Assembly (NCBI GenBank): GCA_903899795.1
Contig: CAIUKX010000205.1
Location: 1-16,965, forward strand
Origin: an uncultured Flavobacteriales bacterium
GTDB taxonomy: Bacteria > Bacteroidota > Bacteroidia > Flavobacteriales_D > Crocinitomicaceae
Direction of reading: 5' to 3'
DNA length: 16,965 nucleotides
Position numbers and translations under genes: made by a program. Under the pieces are notes generated by a model. It was not told the DNA's origin. It saw only the letters and a list, made by a program, of their open reading frames with translations, and ran no database searches. Below, piece by piece: positions 1-8,743 of this stretch (its first letter is position 1; every line of letters begins with the position of its first letter).

Positions 1-163
1 CAACTCCTGCTCCATCCTGACCTCTATTGTGTTGCTTTTCCATCAGCAAATGAAGTTTTTTCAGGCCGTAAAACGCTGAACCGTATTTATCCAAGTAGAA
101 TTGTAGGGGTTTTTTTAATCTTAAAAGTGCTATACCGCACTCGTGTTGTATTGCGTCGCTCAT
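1..163 (-). CDS. purF: Amidophosphoribosyltransferase, N-terminal fragment (cut by window edge)
   Basis: Reading the minus strand from the ATG at 163 gives 54 codons that run off the window start. The protein opens MSDAIQHECGIALLRLKKPL and continues through LLMEKQHNRGQDGAGV. The ECGI motif and the MEKQHNRGQDGAG motif are hallmarks of the glutamine amidotransferase (Ntn hydrolase) domain of PurF, which makes 5-phosphoribosylamine from PRPP and glutamine in the first committed step of purine synthesis. The nucleophile is Cys9; in this family a short propeptide is removed to expose it, and the eight residues before Cys9 would be that propeptide. No phosphoribosyltransferase part is visible because the gene is truncated by the window, so whether it is complete cannot be judged. 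It is divergent from the secreted-protein gene at 365. Confidence 0.9.
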   Translation of the reverse strand, partial: MSDAIQHECGIALLRLKKPLQFYLDKYGSAFYGLKKLHLLMEKQHNRGQDGAGV

Positions 164-189
164 TACCAGTTTTTTGATAAAATCTACCG

Positions 190-197
190 CAAATTTA
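190..197 (-). promoter_or_regulatory. Candidate Bacteroidota -7 box for purF
   Basis: On the minus strand 197-190 reads TAAATTTG, an exact match to the Bacteroidota -7 consensus TAnnTTTG, 26 bases before the purF ATG. A TTTTG lies upstream, but the spacer is only about 15 bases rather than the usual 19, so the -33 element is doubtful. The match is short and the region is AT-rich, so this is tentative. Confidence 0.3.
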
Positions 198-364
198 ACG
201 TTTTAGTACGAGCAAAACCGAGAAAATATTATTTATTTATTCGTCGATTTTTGGGGCAACTTTTTGAACTATTTTTCGTTAAGTATTTTACACTTTATGA
301 CCAATTCATTATCATTGATTTAACGGTAATAATTTGTCTGCAAAAATGTTGTAAATTCGAATTC

Positions 365-3300
365 ATGAAACACATAATATGCATCCTTTTTATGCTGTTT
401 TCCTGCCCGTTTTTTGGACAGGAAAAAGGTGTTTGGATGCATCCGAATCGTGGACAATGGGCTCAGCCGATTCTGTACAAAGTGGAGTTAAGCATGGGAG
501 AAATGTATTTGGAAAAAGATGGTTTCACTTATGCTTTGAATGATTTCAAACAACAAATGTCTCACGATCATTCTGGAAATCAAACTACTGAACCTGAAAA
601 CAAAATCATCCATTCTCAGGTAATACATTCGAAATTTATTGGCTCTAGCTGGAAAGGGGAAAGTCAGGAAACTGATGCTTCAGCTTTTTATCGAAATTAT
701 TTTCAAGGAAATGACCCCGCAAAATGGAAGTCAAAAATCAATAGTTTTCAAGCCGTCACACTTAAGAATTTTTATCAGAATATTGATCTTTTGGTTGATG
801 GACATGCTGAAAAACTGAAATATTCATTTCTTGTTCAACCACAAACGGACGTATCGCAAATTAGTTATGAAATCACAGGAGCAGATGCTGTTTCAGTTGA
901 TGAAGACGGAAATCTACATATTTCCAACCGATTTGGTGATATTGTGGAAGAAAAACCGATCGCCTGGAATGTGAATGAAGGAAACAAAAAACCTGTGAAA
1001 GTACTTTTCAAATTAAAAAACGGAAGAGTGAGTTTTGAATTTCCACAAGGATTCAATCACAATCAAGCATTAGTCATAGACCCAAGTCTTACCTTTTCTT
1101 CATTTACAGGTTCAACAGCAGACAATTGGGGAATGACGGCTACTCCAGATGGTCAAGGGAATTTATGTGCCGGTGGAATTGTTTTCAACGATGGGGGTGC
1201 TTATCCAACTACAACTGGAGCATTTGATATATCAATGAACGGAGGCGATTCTTATTCTTTGGGGGGTGGAACGATTCCCGGTTTTGACGTCGCTATTTCA
1301 AAATTCAATGCAACTGGTACTGCTTTGATATTTTCAACCTATCTAGGAGGAAATTCAAATGAAGCCCCACATAGTTTGGTATCCGGTTCAGGCGATGAGC
1401 TGTATATACTTGGTGTAACATCTTCGAGTAACTTTCCAACTTCAGCGGGAGCCTATGATCCGACTTTTAACGGCGGACCACCAATAACCCAGAACGAATT
1501 GTATTACAATGGAGCTGATCTATTCATTACTAAACTAAGTTCAAATGGTACTGCATTACTTGGGTCTACATATGTTGGCGGGACAGGTACAGATGGTGTA
1601 AATATAGGAGCTTTAAATTTCAATTATGGCGATCCTTTCCGGGGGGAAATCATTGAAGGTGGAAATGGATTTATCTATGTTTCAAGTACCACCGAATCAA
1701 GTAATTTTCCAACTGTAAATGCTTCTCAGGGATCGTTAAATGGTGCGCAGGACGCAGTAATTTTTAAGATGAATACTTCTTTGACAACAATGGCTTGGAG
1801 TACTTATTTTGGTGGAAGTGGATTGGAATCAGGAAACTCGATCCAAATTTCATCAACAGGAGGTGTATATGTTGCCGGAGGAACCAACTCCAATACTTTA
1901 CCTATCCTGCTAGGAAACGATTTGTCATTCAACGGCGGAGTTGCTGATGGATATTTAGTGCACTTGAACGGATTAACTGGTACGGTTGTCAACGGAACTT
2001 TTATGGGACTTGCAGAATACGATCAGGCTTATTTTGTTCAGCTGGATTTAAATGATAATGTTTATGTTTTTGGTCAATCAGAAAGCGATTGGGGCATATC
2101 TCCTGGATTATACGGAACCGCAAATTCCGGACAATTCATTCGAAAATATTCTACCAATCTTACCAATATTTTGTGGACCACAATGGTCGGCGGCGGATCT
2201 GGCCACGCGGAAATTTCACCTACAGCATTTTTAGTGTCGGATTGTTTTGATATCTATTTTTCAGGTTGGGGCGGAACCATTAATTCCGCTTATAGCCAGC
2301 AAGCTCAAAACAGTACAACGAATGGTTTCCAAACGACTGGAGATGCATTTCAATCCACCACCAATGGAAGTAATTTCTACATTGCCGTACTGGATCAGGA
2401 TGCTGCTTACCTGAAATATGCCACCTATATGGGTGGATCGGCAAGCAGTTATAATCATGTTGACGGAGGTACAAGTCGGTTTGACAAATCAGGCAGGATC
2501 TACCACGCTGTCTGTGGTGCCTGTGGCGGTAACAACAATGGATTTACAACTACACCGGGAGTGATTGGCCCACAAAATTTGAGTAACAACTGTAATTTAG
2601 CAGCTTTTAAATTTGAATTGAACAAAATTCTTCCTGTGGTCACCACTCCAGCACCACTGATCTGTATTCCAGCCCCTGTTATTTTCAGTAACAACAGTGC
2701 AAATGGAAATACCTTCTTTTGGCAATTCGGTGATGGAGGAACCTCGACAGCTGTGAACCCTACTCATTATTACACAACACCAGGTAATTATACTGTCGAA
2801 TTAATTGTTTCAGATTCGAACAATTGTTTTTCTTCAGATTCTGTATTTTTCAATCTGGAAATTGGTGATTTTCAAGGAGGAGTTGTAACACCACCTACCC
2901 CAGTTTGTCCAGGAATTCCTTATCAATTGGAAGCCTATGGAGGAGCAAATTACAGTTGGACTCCAACTAACGTATTGAACAATCCAACAATTCCTAACCC
3001 TATTGCTACCATTACAACACCGACGACATTTACTGTGATCATTTCCGATAGCTGCGGAAGTGATACTTTACAAGTGACCCTGCAAGTATACACTATTAAT
3101 GAGAGCATTTCGTCAGACACATCTCTCTGTATAGGAAACAGTACAATCCTTCATGCCACAGGTGGCGGAACCTATCAATGGTCACCTCCTACTTTCCTAG
3201 ATAATCCTACTTCAGGATCACCTGTCTGTACACCGACACAAACCACTACATACGACCTTGAAATTATTACATCGGATGGATGCCATGCCTATGATACAGT

Positions 3301-4273
3301 TACTGTTTCCGTGTTTTACAATCCTCCTACACCCAACATACCAGACACGGTTAAGATGTGCTTGAATGGTCCAACTCTTATCCAAGTCAGCGGGGCTGAA
3401 ACTTACACGTGGACACCCGATCTATATATCACTCCTTCAACAGGAAGCATGGTAACTGTAAATCCACCTAACGATATGATGTATTATTGTAATTTCCAGA
3501 ATGCTTGTGGTAATGCACTCGACAGTGTATTTGTCGATGTTGTTTTCCCACTTATACTGGCAGGAAATGATACTATTGTTTGCCCTCAAAGTCCTGCATT
3601 TCTATGGGCTTCCGGAGGTGTTAGCTACACATGGACACCTATCAATTCTATTCTCAATCCAAATCTTCAGGATGTGACAGTATATCCACCAGCTCTGACC
3701 AAATACATTGTAACTGGAATGGATCAATATGGTTGTACAGATACAGCTTCTGTAACCGTTGATCTTTTTCCATCGCCACATGTATTGACCTCTCCGGATG
3801 TTTTGGCCTACCTCGGTGATCAAGTTCAATTGAGTGCTTCGAGTACGACTTCTGGAAATTACGTTTGGTCACCTTCTGATTATTTAAGTTGCGTTACATG
3901 TATAAATCCTGTTGCTAATCCCGACAAAAATTTCACATATACTGTCACTTTCACAGATGCAAATGGGTGTAAAGCAAGTGATGATGTTCATATTACCTAT
4001 AATGGAATCATTTATGTTCCAAATACTTTCACTCCTGGTGGAGATGTAAATTCAGTTTTTCAGGCAATTGGAGGAAATATTGACCGTTTTGAAATGTACA
4101 TTTTCGATCGTTGGGGAGAATTAATCTGCACTATGAAATCGTTGGACGAATTTTGGGACGGTACATATCAGGGAAATAAATGTCAGGATGGTACTTACAC
4201 ATGGAAAATCATCTATTCTGATTTTAATAACAACCGTGGTGAATTGGTTGGACATGTGAATTTGTTGAGATAA
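365..4273 (+). CDS. Large T9SS-secreted protein: DUF7948-like, SBBP propeller, PKD, Ig-like repeats, CHU_C tail
   Basis: This is a 1302-residue exported protein. Residues 1-19 (MKHIICILFMLFSCPFFGQ) are a signal peptide, which fixes the start at 365; the frame is open upstream to 143 but that extension has no signal peptide and overlaps purF. Residues about 22-240 (starting near NRGQWAQPILYKVEL, ending VIDPSL) resemble the N-terminal domain that precedes SBBP propellers. Residues about 240-755 hold roughly six SBBP-type blades with signatures such as FSTYLGGNS, GSTYVGGTG and WSTYFGGSG. A PKD domain with FWQFGDGGTS lies near 766-845. Five Ig-like repeats of about 75 residues follow, most with a Cys near the start and a W-[ST]-P motif. 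The last 90 residues (IYVPNTFTP, then FDRWGE, FWDGTY, GTYTWKI) form the CHU_C domain that directs export by T9SS type B. It is probably a cell-surface or adhesin-like protein; its ligand is unknown. Confidence 0.88.
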   Translation: MKHIICILFMLFSCPFFGQEKGVWMHPNRGQWAQPILYKVELSMGEMYLEKDGFTYALNDFKQQMSHDHSGNQTTEPENKIIHSQVIHSKFIGSSWKGESQETDASAFYRNYFQGNDPAKWKSKINSFQAVTLKNFYQNIDLLVDGHAEKLKYSFLVQPQTDVSQISYEITGADAVSVDEDGNLHISNRFGDIVEEKPIAWNVNEGNKKPVKVLFKLKNGRVSFEFPQGFNHNQALVIDPSLTFSSFTGSTADNWGMTATPDGQGNLCAGGIVFNDGGAYPTTTGAFDISMNGGDSYSLGGGTIPGFDVAISKFNATGTALIFSTYLGGNSNEAPHSLVSGSGDELYILGVTSSSNFPTSAGAYDPTFNGGPPITQNELYYNGADLFITKLSSNGTALLGSTYVGGTGTDGVNIGALNFNYGDPFRGEIIEGGNGFIYVSSTTESSNFPTVNASQGSLNGAQDAVIFKMNTSLTTMAWSTYFGGSGLESGNSIQISSTGGVYVAGGTNSNTLPILLGNDLSFNGGVADGYLVHLNGLTGTVVNGTFMGLAEYDQAYFVQLDLNDNVYVFGQSESDWGISPGLYGTANSGQFIRKYSTNLTNILWTTMVGGGSGHAEISPTAFLVSDCFDIYFSGWGGTINSAYSQQAQNSTTNGFQTTGDAFQSTTNGSNFYIAVLDQDAAYLKYATYMGGSASSYNHVDGGTSRFDKSGRIYHAVCGACGGNNNGFTTTPGVIGPQNLSNNCNLAAFKFELNKILPVVTTPAPLICIPAPVIFSNNSANGNTFFWQFGDGGTSTAVNPTHYYTTPGNYTVELIVSDSNNCFSSDSVFFNLEIGDFQGGVVTPPTPVCPGIPYQLEAYGGANYSWTPTNVLNNPTIPNPIATITTPTTFTVIISDSCGSDTLQVTLQVYTINESISSDTSLCIGNSTILHATGGGTYQWSPPTFLDNPTSGSPVCTPTQTTTYDLEIITSDGCHAYDTVTVSVFYNPPTPNIPDTVKMCLNGPTLIQVSGAETYTWTPDLYITPSTGSMVTVNPPNDMMYYCNFQNACGNALDSVFVDVVFPLILAGNDTIVCPQSPAFLWASGGVSYTWTPINSILNPNLQDVTVYPPALTKYIVTGMDQYGCTDTASVTVDLFPSPHVLTSPDVLAYLGDQVQLSASSTTSGNYVWSPSDYLSCVTCINPVANPDKNFTYTVTFTDANGCKASDDVHITYNGIIYVPNTFTPGGDVNSVFQAIGGNIDRFEMYIFDRWGELICTMKSLDEFWDGTYQGNKCQDGTYTWKIIYSDFNNNRGELVGHVNLLR

Positions 4274-4299
4274 CTTTTCAAAAAACAAAAAAGGATGGG

Positions 4300-4323
4300 C
4301 ATCTAACAAAACATCTAACAAAA
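4300..4323. repeat. Tandem duplication of a 12-base unit
   Basis: The unit CATCTAACAAAA occurs twice head to tail (4300-4311 and 4312-4323), just beside the palindrome at 4327. It lies between the 3' ends of the secreted-protein gene and haaO and encodes nothing. It may be slippage or a scar of insertion of the neighbouring palindrome. Confidence 0.7.
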
Positions 4324-4352
4324 AAAGGACAGATCGCGATCTGTCCCTACTA
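4320..4352 (-). repeat. REP-like palindromic element, copy 1; likely terminator for haaO
   Basis: Positions 4327-4346 read GGACAGATCGCGATCTGTCC, a perfect 20-base palindrome. On the minus strand the stem is followed directly by seven T (4326-4320), so it has the form of an intrinsic terminator for haaO, whose stop codon is 22 bases upstream. On the plus strand there is no T-run, so it should not terminate the 365-4273 gene efficiently. The same core occurs at 15977-15996 with a compensatory change, and both copies are followed by TACTA one base after the stem (4348-4352 here), which marks a dispersed element rather than a one-off terminator. Confidence 0.75.
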
Positions 4353-4367
4353 TTTTCCAATTGATTT

Positions 4368-4892
4368 TTATACAAATCGCTCGTCTGCTTCCATTACGTG
4401 ACCACATTTATCACAGGTTCTCATTTCTTCAGAGCTATAAAACTCTTTAAACATAGGCAGGAATCCGTTTTCAATATCATCTAGACCAAATCGGTATTCT
4501 TTCAATTTGTGATTACACTTTTCGCAAAACCATAAAAGTCCGTCTCTCATATTGGTACCTTTACGAACTCGCTCGATCACTAGCCCGACTGAATTAGCAC
4601 CTCTGATCGGAGAATGCGGCACACTTCCAGGAAGCAGGAAAATTTCTCCTTCTTTGATAACAACGTCTTTTGGATGCCCGTTTTCTTGAATACGAACCAA
4701 CACATCCCCTTCAATTTGATAGAATAATTCTTCACTTTCGTTGAAGTGATAATCTTTTCTAGCATTCGGCCCACCGACAACCATTACAATAAAATCTCCG
4801 GCTTCTTTGTACAAGCATTTATTTCCAACAGGTGGTTTCAAGAGATCTCTGTTTTCTTCAATCCATTTATGTAAATTAAAAGGAGCTATCAT
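4368..4892 (-). CDS. nbaC: 3-hydroxyanthranilate 3,4-dioxygenase
   Basis: This 174-residue cupin dioxygenase (nbaC/haaO) opens the ring of 3-hydroxyanthranilate in the kynurenine route from tryptophan towards quinolinate/NAD or 2-aminomuconate degradation. The iron ligands of the family are visible as His49, Glu55 and His93 within KDYHFNESEELFYQIEGD and LLPGSVPHSPIR, with substrate-binding Arg45 and Arg97. The C-terminal rubredoxin-like metal site of the bacterial and fungal enzymes is intact: Cys123-x2-Cys126 (CEKC) and Cys160-x2-Cys163 (CDKC). Length and residue spacing match the bacterial family closely. The ATG at 4892 starts the conserved PFNLHKWIEENRDLLKPPV segment, so the start is secure. 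It is divergent from an SDR gene 130 bases away; such a pairing suggests a shared aromatic-catabolism role, but no other kynurenine genes are in the window. Confidence 0.95.
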   Translation of the reverse strand: MIAPFNLHKWIEENRDLLKPPVGNKCLYKEAGDFIVMVVGGPNARKDYHFNESEELFYQIEGDVLVRIQENGHPKDVVIKEGEIFLLPGSVPHSPIRGANSVGLVIERVRKGTNMRDGLLWFCEKCNHKLKEYRFGLDDIENGFLPMFKEFYSSEEMRTCDKCGHVMEADERFV

Positions 4893-5022
4893 ATTCTATT
4901 ATTTTGCTATAAAAATAAGGAGGAATATTAACATAGAACAAACAATTTTAACTTTTTAATGGCAAATTTTACTGATATTTGTCATCTGTTCGAGTTTCAA
5001 ATTTACACGTAAAGAATATTAA

Positions 5023-5811
5023 ATGGAGTTACAGTTGAAAAACAAAATCGCCGTTGTATGCGGTAGCACACAAGGAATAGGTAAAGCCTCTGCTATTGAA
5101 CTTTCCAAGCTAGGTGCAACGTTAATTCTTGTTGCAAGAAATGAAGAAAAATTAAAGGAGGCTGTGGCTGATTTAGATTGCTCAGAAAACCAGAAACACG
5201 GCTATATCGTTGCTGATTTCACTCAACCACTGGAATTGCAAACTATCATGGCAAATTGGGTAAATGAAGGAAATAAAGCGCATATCCTGGTCAATAATAC
5301 AGGTGGTCCAAAAGGTGGTCCAATCCGAGATGCTGTTATTTCTGAATTTATCAATGCTTTCAATCAACATCTGATTTGTAATCACATCATGGTTCAGGCT
5401 TTATATCCACTTATGAAAGCCGAAGGTTACGGAAGAATCGTCAACATCATCTCGACAAGTGTGAAACAACCACTTCCGAATTTAGGAGTTTCCAATACAA
5501 TTCGTGGTGCTGTCGGCAATTGGAGTAAAACCCTGGCTAATGAATTGGGGCAATTCAATATTACAGTTAACAATGTACTTCCCGGAGCTACGAATACAGA
5601 CCGTTTACAAACATTAGCCCAAATCAAATCGGATCAAATCAATGAATCAGTGGATGCAGTTTTTGCTGAAATGGCCTCAGAATCACCCATGAATAGAATT
5701 GCAAATCCTGAAGAAGTTGCTGCTGCAGTTGCATTTTTGGCTTCACCAGCTGCATCTTATATCAATGGAATTAATGTGCCTGTGGATGGAGGACGAACAA
5801 AATCTCTTTGA
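5023..5811 (+). CDS. SDR-family oxidoreductase lacking the catalytic Tyr and Lys
   Basis: This 262-residue protein has the Rossmann fold of classical short-chain dehydrogenases: the dinucleotide motif CGSTQGIG (Gly14, Gly18, Gly20), the NNTGG variant of NNAG, and the C-terminal INGINVPVDGG segment. Its length matches the family. The catalytic region reads IISTSVKQPLPNLGVSNTIRG. Ser144 is present, but at +13, where the catalytic Tyr belongs, there is Ser157, and at +17, where Lys belongs, there is Arg161. Ordinary YxxxK reduction chemistry is therefore unlikely, although the cofactor pocket looks intact. Its divergent neighbour is 3-hydroxyanthranilate dioxygenase, so a role in aromatic catabolism is a reasonable guess; the substrate is unknown. 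The stop codon overlaps the start of the lipoprotein gene by 4 bases. Confidence 0.88.
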   Translation: MELQLKNKIAVVCGSTQGIGKASAIELSKLGATLILVARNEEKLKEAVADLDCSENQKHGYIVADFTQPLELQTIMANWVNEGNKAHILVNNTGGPKGGPIRDAVISEFINAFNQHLICNHIMVQALYPLMKAEGYGRIVNIISTSVKQPLPNLGVSNTIRGAVGNWSKTLANELGQFNITVNNVLPGATNTDRLQTLAQIKSDQINESVDAVFAEMASESPMNRIANPEEVAAAVAFLASPAASYINGINVPVDGGRTKSL

Positions 5812-6248
5812 TCCGATATTGTTTAATACTATTCGTGTTACTCGGAGCTTGTACTGAAAAAAAATCAGACAAGACTTCGAGTAACCTTATTTTTGAAGGA
5901 TACTCCCATCCTCCTATAGTTTCAGTTGTCGACTCAAATATTGTTCTGGATTCAATTCTGACTTCTGATGGAAAATACAACTACCATCTATTTGGAAATG
6001 TTTTTTTAGCTAATAAAAAAAGGACTGCTTTCAGAGTAGTATTTTCTAAAAACCCATTTATTTCCACTGATAATTCCGTACAGTTTTTTACGCTTCCATT
6101 AGAAAATAGAGAGACGAATGGATGGAATTGCAGGTTCAAAAATCGAAAAACCAAAACTACTAAATTTTCAATGCTTGTTTGGAAAAAGAATAATCACAAA
6201 ATTATTTTACGATTTCGGTACAAACCAATTACTAACGTAAAAGACTAA
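5808..6248 (+). CDS. Small putative lipoprotein, function unknown
   Basis: This is a 146-residue protein that I do not recognise. It would start with TTG at 5808, overlapping the SDR stop in a TTGA arrangement that suggests translational coupling. Starting there gives a short lipoprotein signal, MIRYCLILFVLLGAC, with lipobox LGAC and Cys15 as the acylated residue; any later start loses it, and no ATG suits. The mature part is rich in Lys and Asn and in beta-prone stretches, with aromatic-rich segments such as GWNCRF and RFRYKP near the end. It probably sits on the periplasmic or outer membrane. The 3' end overlaps the convergent gene at 6232 by 17 bases. The TTG start makes the exact N-terminus less certain than usual. 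Confidence 0.65.
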   Translation: MIRYCLILFVLLGACTEKKSDKTSSNLIFEGYSHPPIVSVVDSNIVLDSILTSDGKYNYHLFGNVFLANKKRTAFRVVFSKNPFISTDNSVQFFTLPLENRETNGWNCRFKNRKTKTTKFSMLVWKKNNHKIILRFRYKPITNVKD

Positions 6249-8598
6249 CGTGACCAACAAAGTGTAGAGGAATATCAGAATCGGTTTTGCAATCAATTTT
6301 ATAGGTATATACTCCTTGTTGAGCTTCCACCCCTTTGTATGTGCCATCCCAGGCAAAAGCCCTTTCATTCGATTCATAAATCAATTCCCCCCAACGATCA
6401 TAAATAGTCACTGATAAATCACGAATTCCGACTGTACTCGCACTGAAGAAATCATTGAATCGTCCGCCATCCGGTGTAAAAGTATTCGGCACATACACAT
6501 AATATTCTTGCTGAATCCAAATCTGTTTTGTAATTGAATCCACACAACCTTTCGCGTCTGTAGCAACTAATGTAATATCATAATTACCATTATTAGCGTA
6601 GGTGTTATTTGGATTTACCAATGTTGAACTTTGTCCATCTCCAAATGTCCATTGATAAGAAACACCATTAGTTGTCAAATTATGAAACGTAATAGGAACT
6701 CCCTCAAACATTAACTGACTTCCAACTTCGAAATCGGCAACCGGCGCAACAACAACAACTTTTGTTGTTCCTAAAACCGTAAAAGTTCTGCAATCATCGG
6801 CCACAGTGACTGTATAAGTTGTCGTAGATCCAGGACTTACCCATATTGTTGGAATCGTATCATGTCCAGGATTATCCCATGTATAATGATATTGTCCATA
6901 ACCTCCGGTAGCTGTCACAAAAATCTGCACCGAATCGTGAGGGCAAACTTCTACTTGAGGAGACATGGTAAGCACCAAAGGCGGACTTGTAATGGTATAA
7001 ACAATGTATCCGATAGCCGAGTTTCCACATTGATCAGTTACTTCAACCGTATAGGCTGTAGTTTTGGATGGAGTCACTTCCTGAGTTGAATCAGTTCCTA
7101 ACGCCGGTGGCTCTGTAGCAGTCCAAACATAAGTATAGTTCCCCGCTCCTCCGGAAGCATTGGCTTCTAATACATGTGAAATATAGGGACATATTTCAGT
7201 AATATCAGGTGTTTCATTCAATACTAAAGGAGGATAAATAGGAACTGTGATCGTAGCCGTTCCAACAGCCGTTTGGTGTAAACAATTATCCGTTACCGAT
7301 ACCGTAAAAGTAGCCGTCGCTGTCGGTGAAACTGTAATGGTTGGCGAAGTTTCACCTGTACTCCACGAATAGGTATATGGACTTGCGCCTCCTGTCACTA
7401 CGGCCTCCACTGTAATCGGATCACCCGGACATAAAACACCAGCACTTTGAACTGTCACTGTAACAGGCAGGATATCACCAATGCCAAGATTAAGTATAAT
7501 TGGATTGACATTACCACAGGGGTCAGTAATCGGCAAATTAATGATCACTGTTTCTATACCTTCTACCAATGCATCCGCTATCGCACTAAATGTAAATTGA
7601 ATTTGAGACTGACCAGCAGGGAAAGTAACTGTACTTGGGATATTGGTGTAGTCAACTCCAGGAGTAGCTGTACCCGAAAGATTAACAGGAATTGTCAATG
7701 GAGCTGAAATATTTCCATTTCTAGTCAACGTAACAGTTGCCGATACACAACCTTCTGCTAAAACATTGGGTTGAGGAAAAGATTGAGCAGACAAAGCATA
7801 AGTTGCATCAACTGGAACTTTAGAACTTAAACTATTAGCTTCCAGAAAAATTCCTGAATCCAAAATTCCATCACCTGCGTCGGCTATTTCAATAATCAAG
7901 TGATAGGTTTGCCCGCATTCAACCTTAGAAACAGCTTGCAACACTTTTGTAAATCCATCGTATTGAATGTAATGATTGGAACCGTTGTATGGAGCTTGTG
8001 TACCATCACCGTTATTCACGAAGTAGGCACTGTTCAAACCTGAATTCACATTGTTGATCGTCACTGGCAGTCCATTCGGTAATTTAGCAATATTTTGCTG
8101 ACCTCCAGCGATGCCAGGACCAGAAATGAAAAATGCAAAGACGTCGTTAAATGTTGACCCAACATACTCCGGATACTCTTCCGATCCAAATGAATATTTA
8201 AACCGAACGGTATCAGAATAGGGAATAAAGTCGAATTGTAAAATTGCTGCGTTATGTGTAGCGGTTCCTCCAATTAACCCAGAAAGTTGCGGTGAACCTC
8301 CAGCTCCATTGTCGATACCAGATCCAGATGCATTATTCGGTCCTTGGGGTCCATTGCCATTGTTAACGATTGTTCCAGTAGTCATCACTATTCCGGAAGC
8401 AATACCTAGATTGGTTCCAGCAGCGGTAAAAGAACCGATAGCTGAAGGGGAACCGGTATACATAATATTTGAAACCGTAACACCACTTCCCAATAATACG
8501 TTTTGAACGAGAGCACTAGGTGTTCCTGCACTAGTCACTAATTGTCCAAAAGAACAATTAGCAAAGAAGACAAGTACTATAGCGAACAAAACTTTCAT
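6232..8598 (-). CDS. T9SS-secreted protein: choice-of-anchor L, Calx-beta, Ig-like repeats, PKD, CHU_C tail
   Basis: This is a 788-residue exported protein. Residues 1-18 (MKVLFAIVLVFFANCSFG) are a signal peptide. Residues about 20-255 match the choice-of-anchor L domain (SGIVMTTG, then FKYSFGSEEYPEYVGSTFND VFAFFISGPG in sequence order). Residues about 280-375 look like a Calx-beta domain (ATPGVDYTNIPSTVTFPAGQ, then VEGIETVIINL). Three Ig-like repeats follow, each with ICP/VCP-type Cys and a T[AT]T[AY]TV motif. A PKD domain (YQWTFGDGQSS) lies near 620-695 and the final 90 residues are a CHU_C domain (VPNTFTPDG, YDRWGELIY, FAWDGTY, GVYTYKI) for T9SS type B sorting. The layout is typical of surface or adhesin-like proteins of gliding or biofilm-forming Bacteroidota. 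Its 3' end overlaps the lipoprotein gene by 17 bases on the opposite strand. Confidence 0.88.
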   Translation of the reverse strand: MKVLFAIVLVFFANCSFGQLVTSAGTPSALVQNVLLGSGVTVSNIMYTGSPSAIGSFTAAGTNLGIASGIVMTTGTIVNNGNGPQGPNNASGSGIDNGAGGSPQLSGLIGGTATHNAAILQFDFIPYSDTVRFKYSFGSEEYPEYVGSTFNDVFAFFISGPGIAGGQQNIAKLPNGLPVTINNVNSGLNSAYFVNNGDGTQAPYNGSNHYIQYDGFTKVLQAVSKVECGQTYHLIIEIADAGDGILDSGIFLEANSLSSKVPVDATYALSAQSFPQPNVLAEGCVSATVTLTRNGNISAPLTIPVNLSGTATPGVDYTNIPSTVTFPAGQSQIQFTFSAIADALVEGIETVIINLPITDPCGNVNPIILNLGIGDILPVTVTVQSAGVLCPGDPITVEAVVTGGASPYTYSWSTGETSPTITVSPTATATFTVSVTDNCLHQTAVGTATITVPIYPPLVLNETPDITEICPYISHVLEANASGGAGNYTYVWTATEPPALGTDSTQEVTPSKTTAYTVEVTDQCGNSAIGYIVYTITSPPLVLTMSPQVEVCPHDSVQIFVTATGGYGQYHYTWDNPGHDTIPTIWVSPGSTTTYTVTVADDCRTFTVLGTTKVVVVAPVADFEVGSQLMFEGVPITFHNLTTNGVSYQWTFGDGQSSTLVNPNNTYANNGNYDITLVATDAKGCVDSITKQIWIQQEYYVYVPNTFTPDGGRFNDFFSASTVGIRDLSVTIYDRWGELIYESNERAFAWDGTYKGVEAQQGVYTYKIDCKTDSDIPLHFVGHVSLLR

Positions 8599-8743
8599 CG
8601 TAACTATTTAGACGTAAAAAAACAGTTTTCGTTGCAATTTAATTGAAAAATTTTGAACTATTTCACAGTTTAACAAATCGATAACTATAAAAGTGCCTGA
8701 CTCAAATTTGGAATATCAAGAATAAATCTTGAAATTTGATACA

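Noticed and set aside
143..364. Upstream extension of the large secreted-protein frame
   Set aside because: It places 74 residues before a clear signal peptide and overlaps purF on the other strand; the remaining bases 164-364 look like ordinary intergenic sequence with only a tentative purF promoter.
4274..4367. Short CRISPR-like repeats near 4300
   Set aside because: There are only two 12-base copies without spacers, and no cas gene is nearby.
4893..5022. Divergent promoters between haaO and the SDR gene
   Set aside because: Only 7-of-8 matches to the -7 box (for example GATATTTG at 4974-4981) without a good -33 element; not strong enough to annotate.
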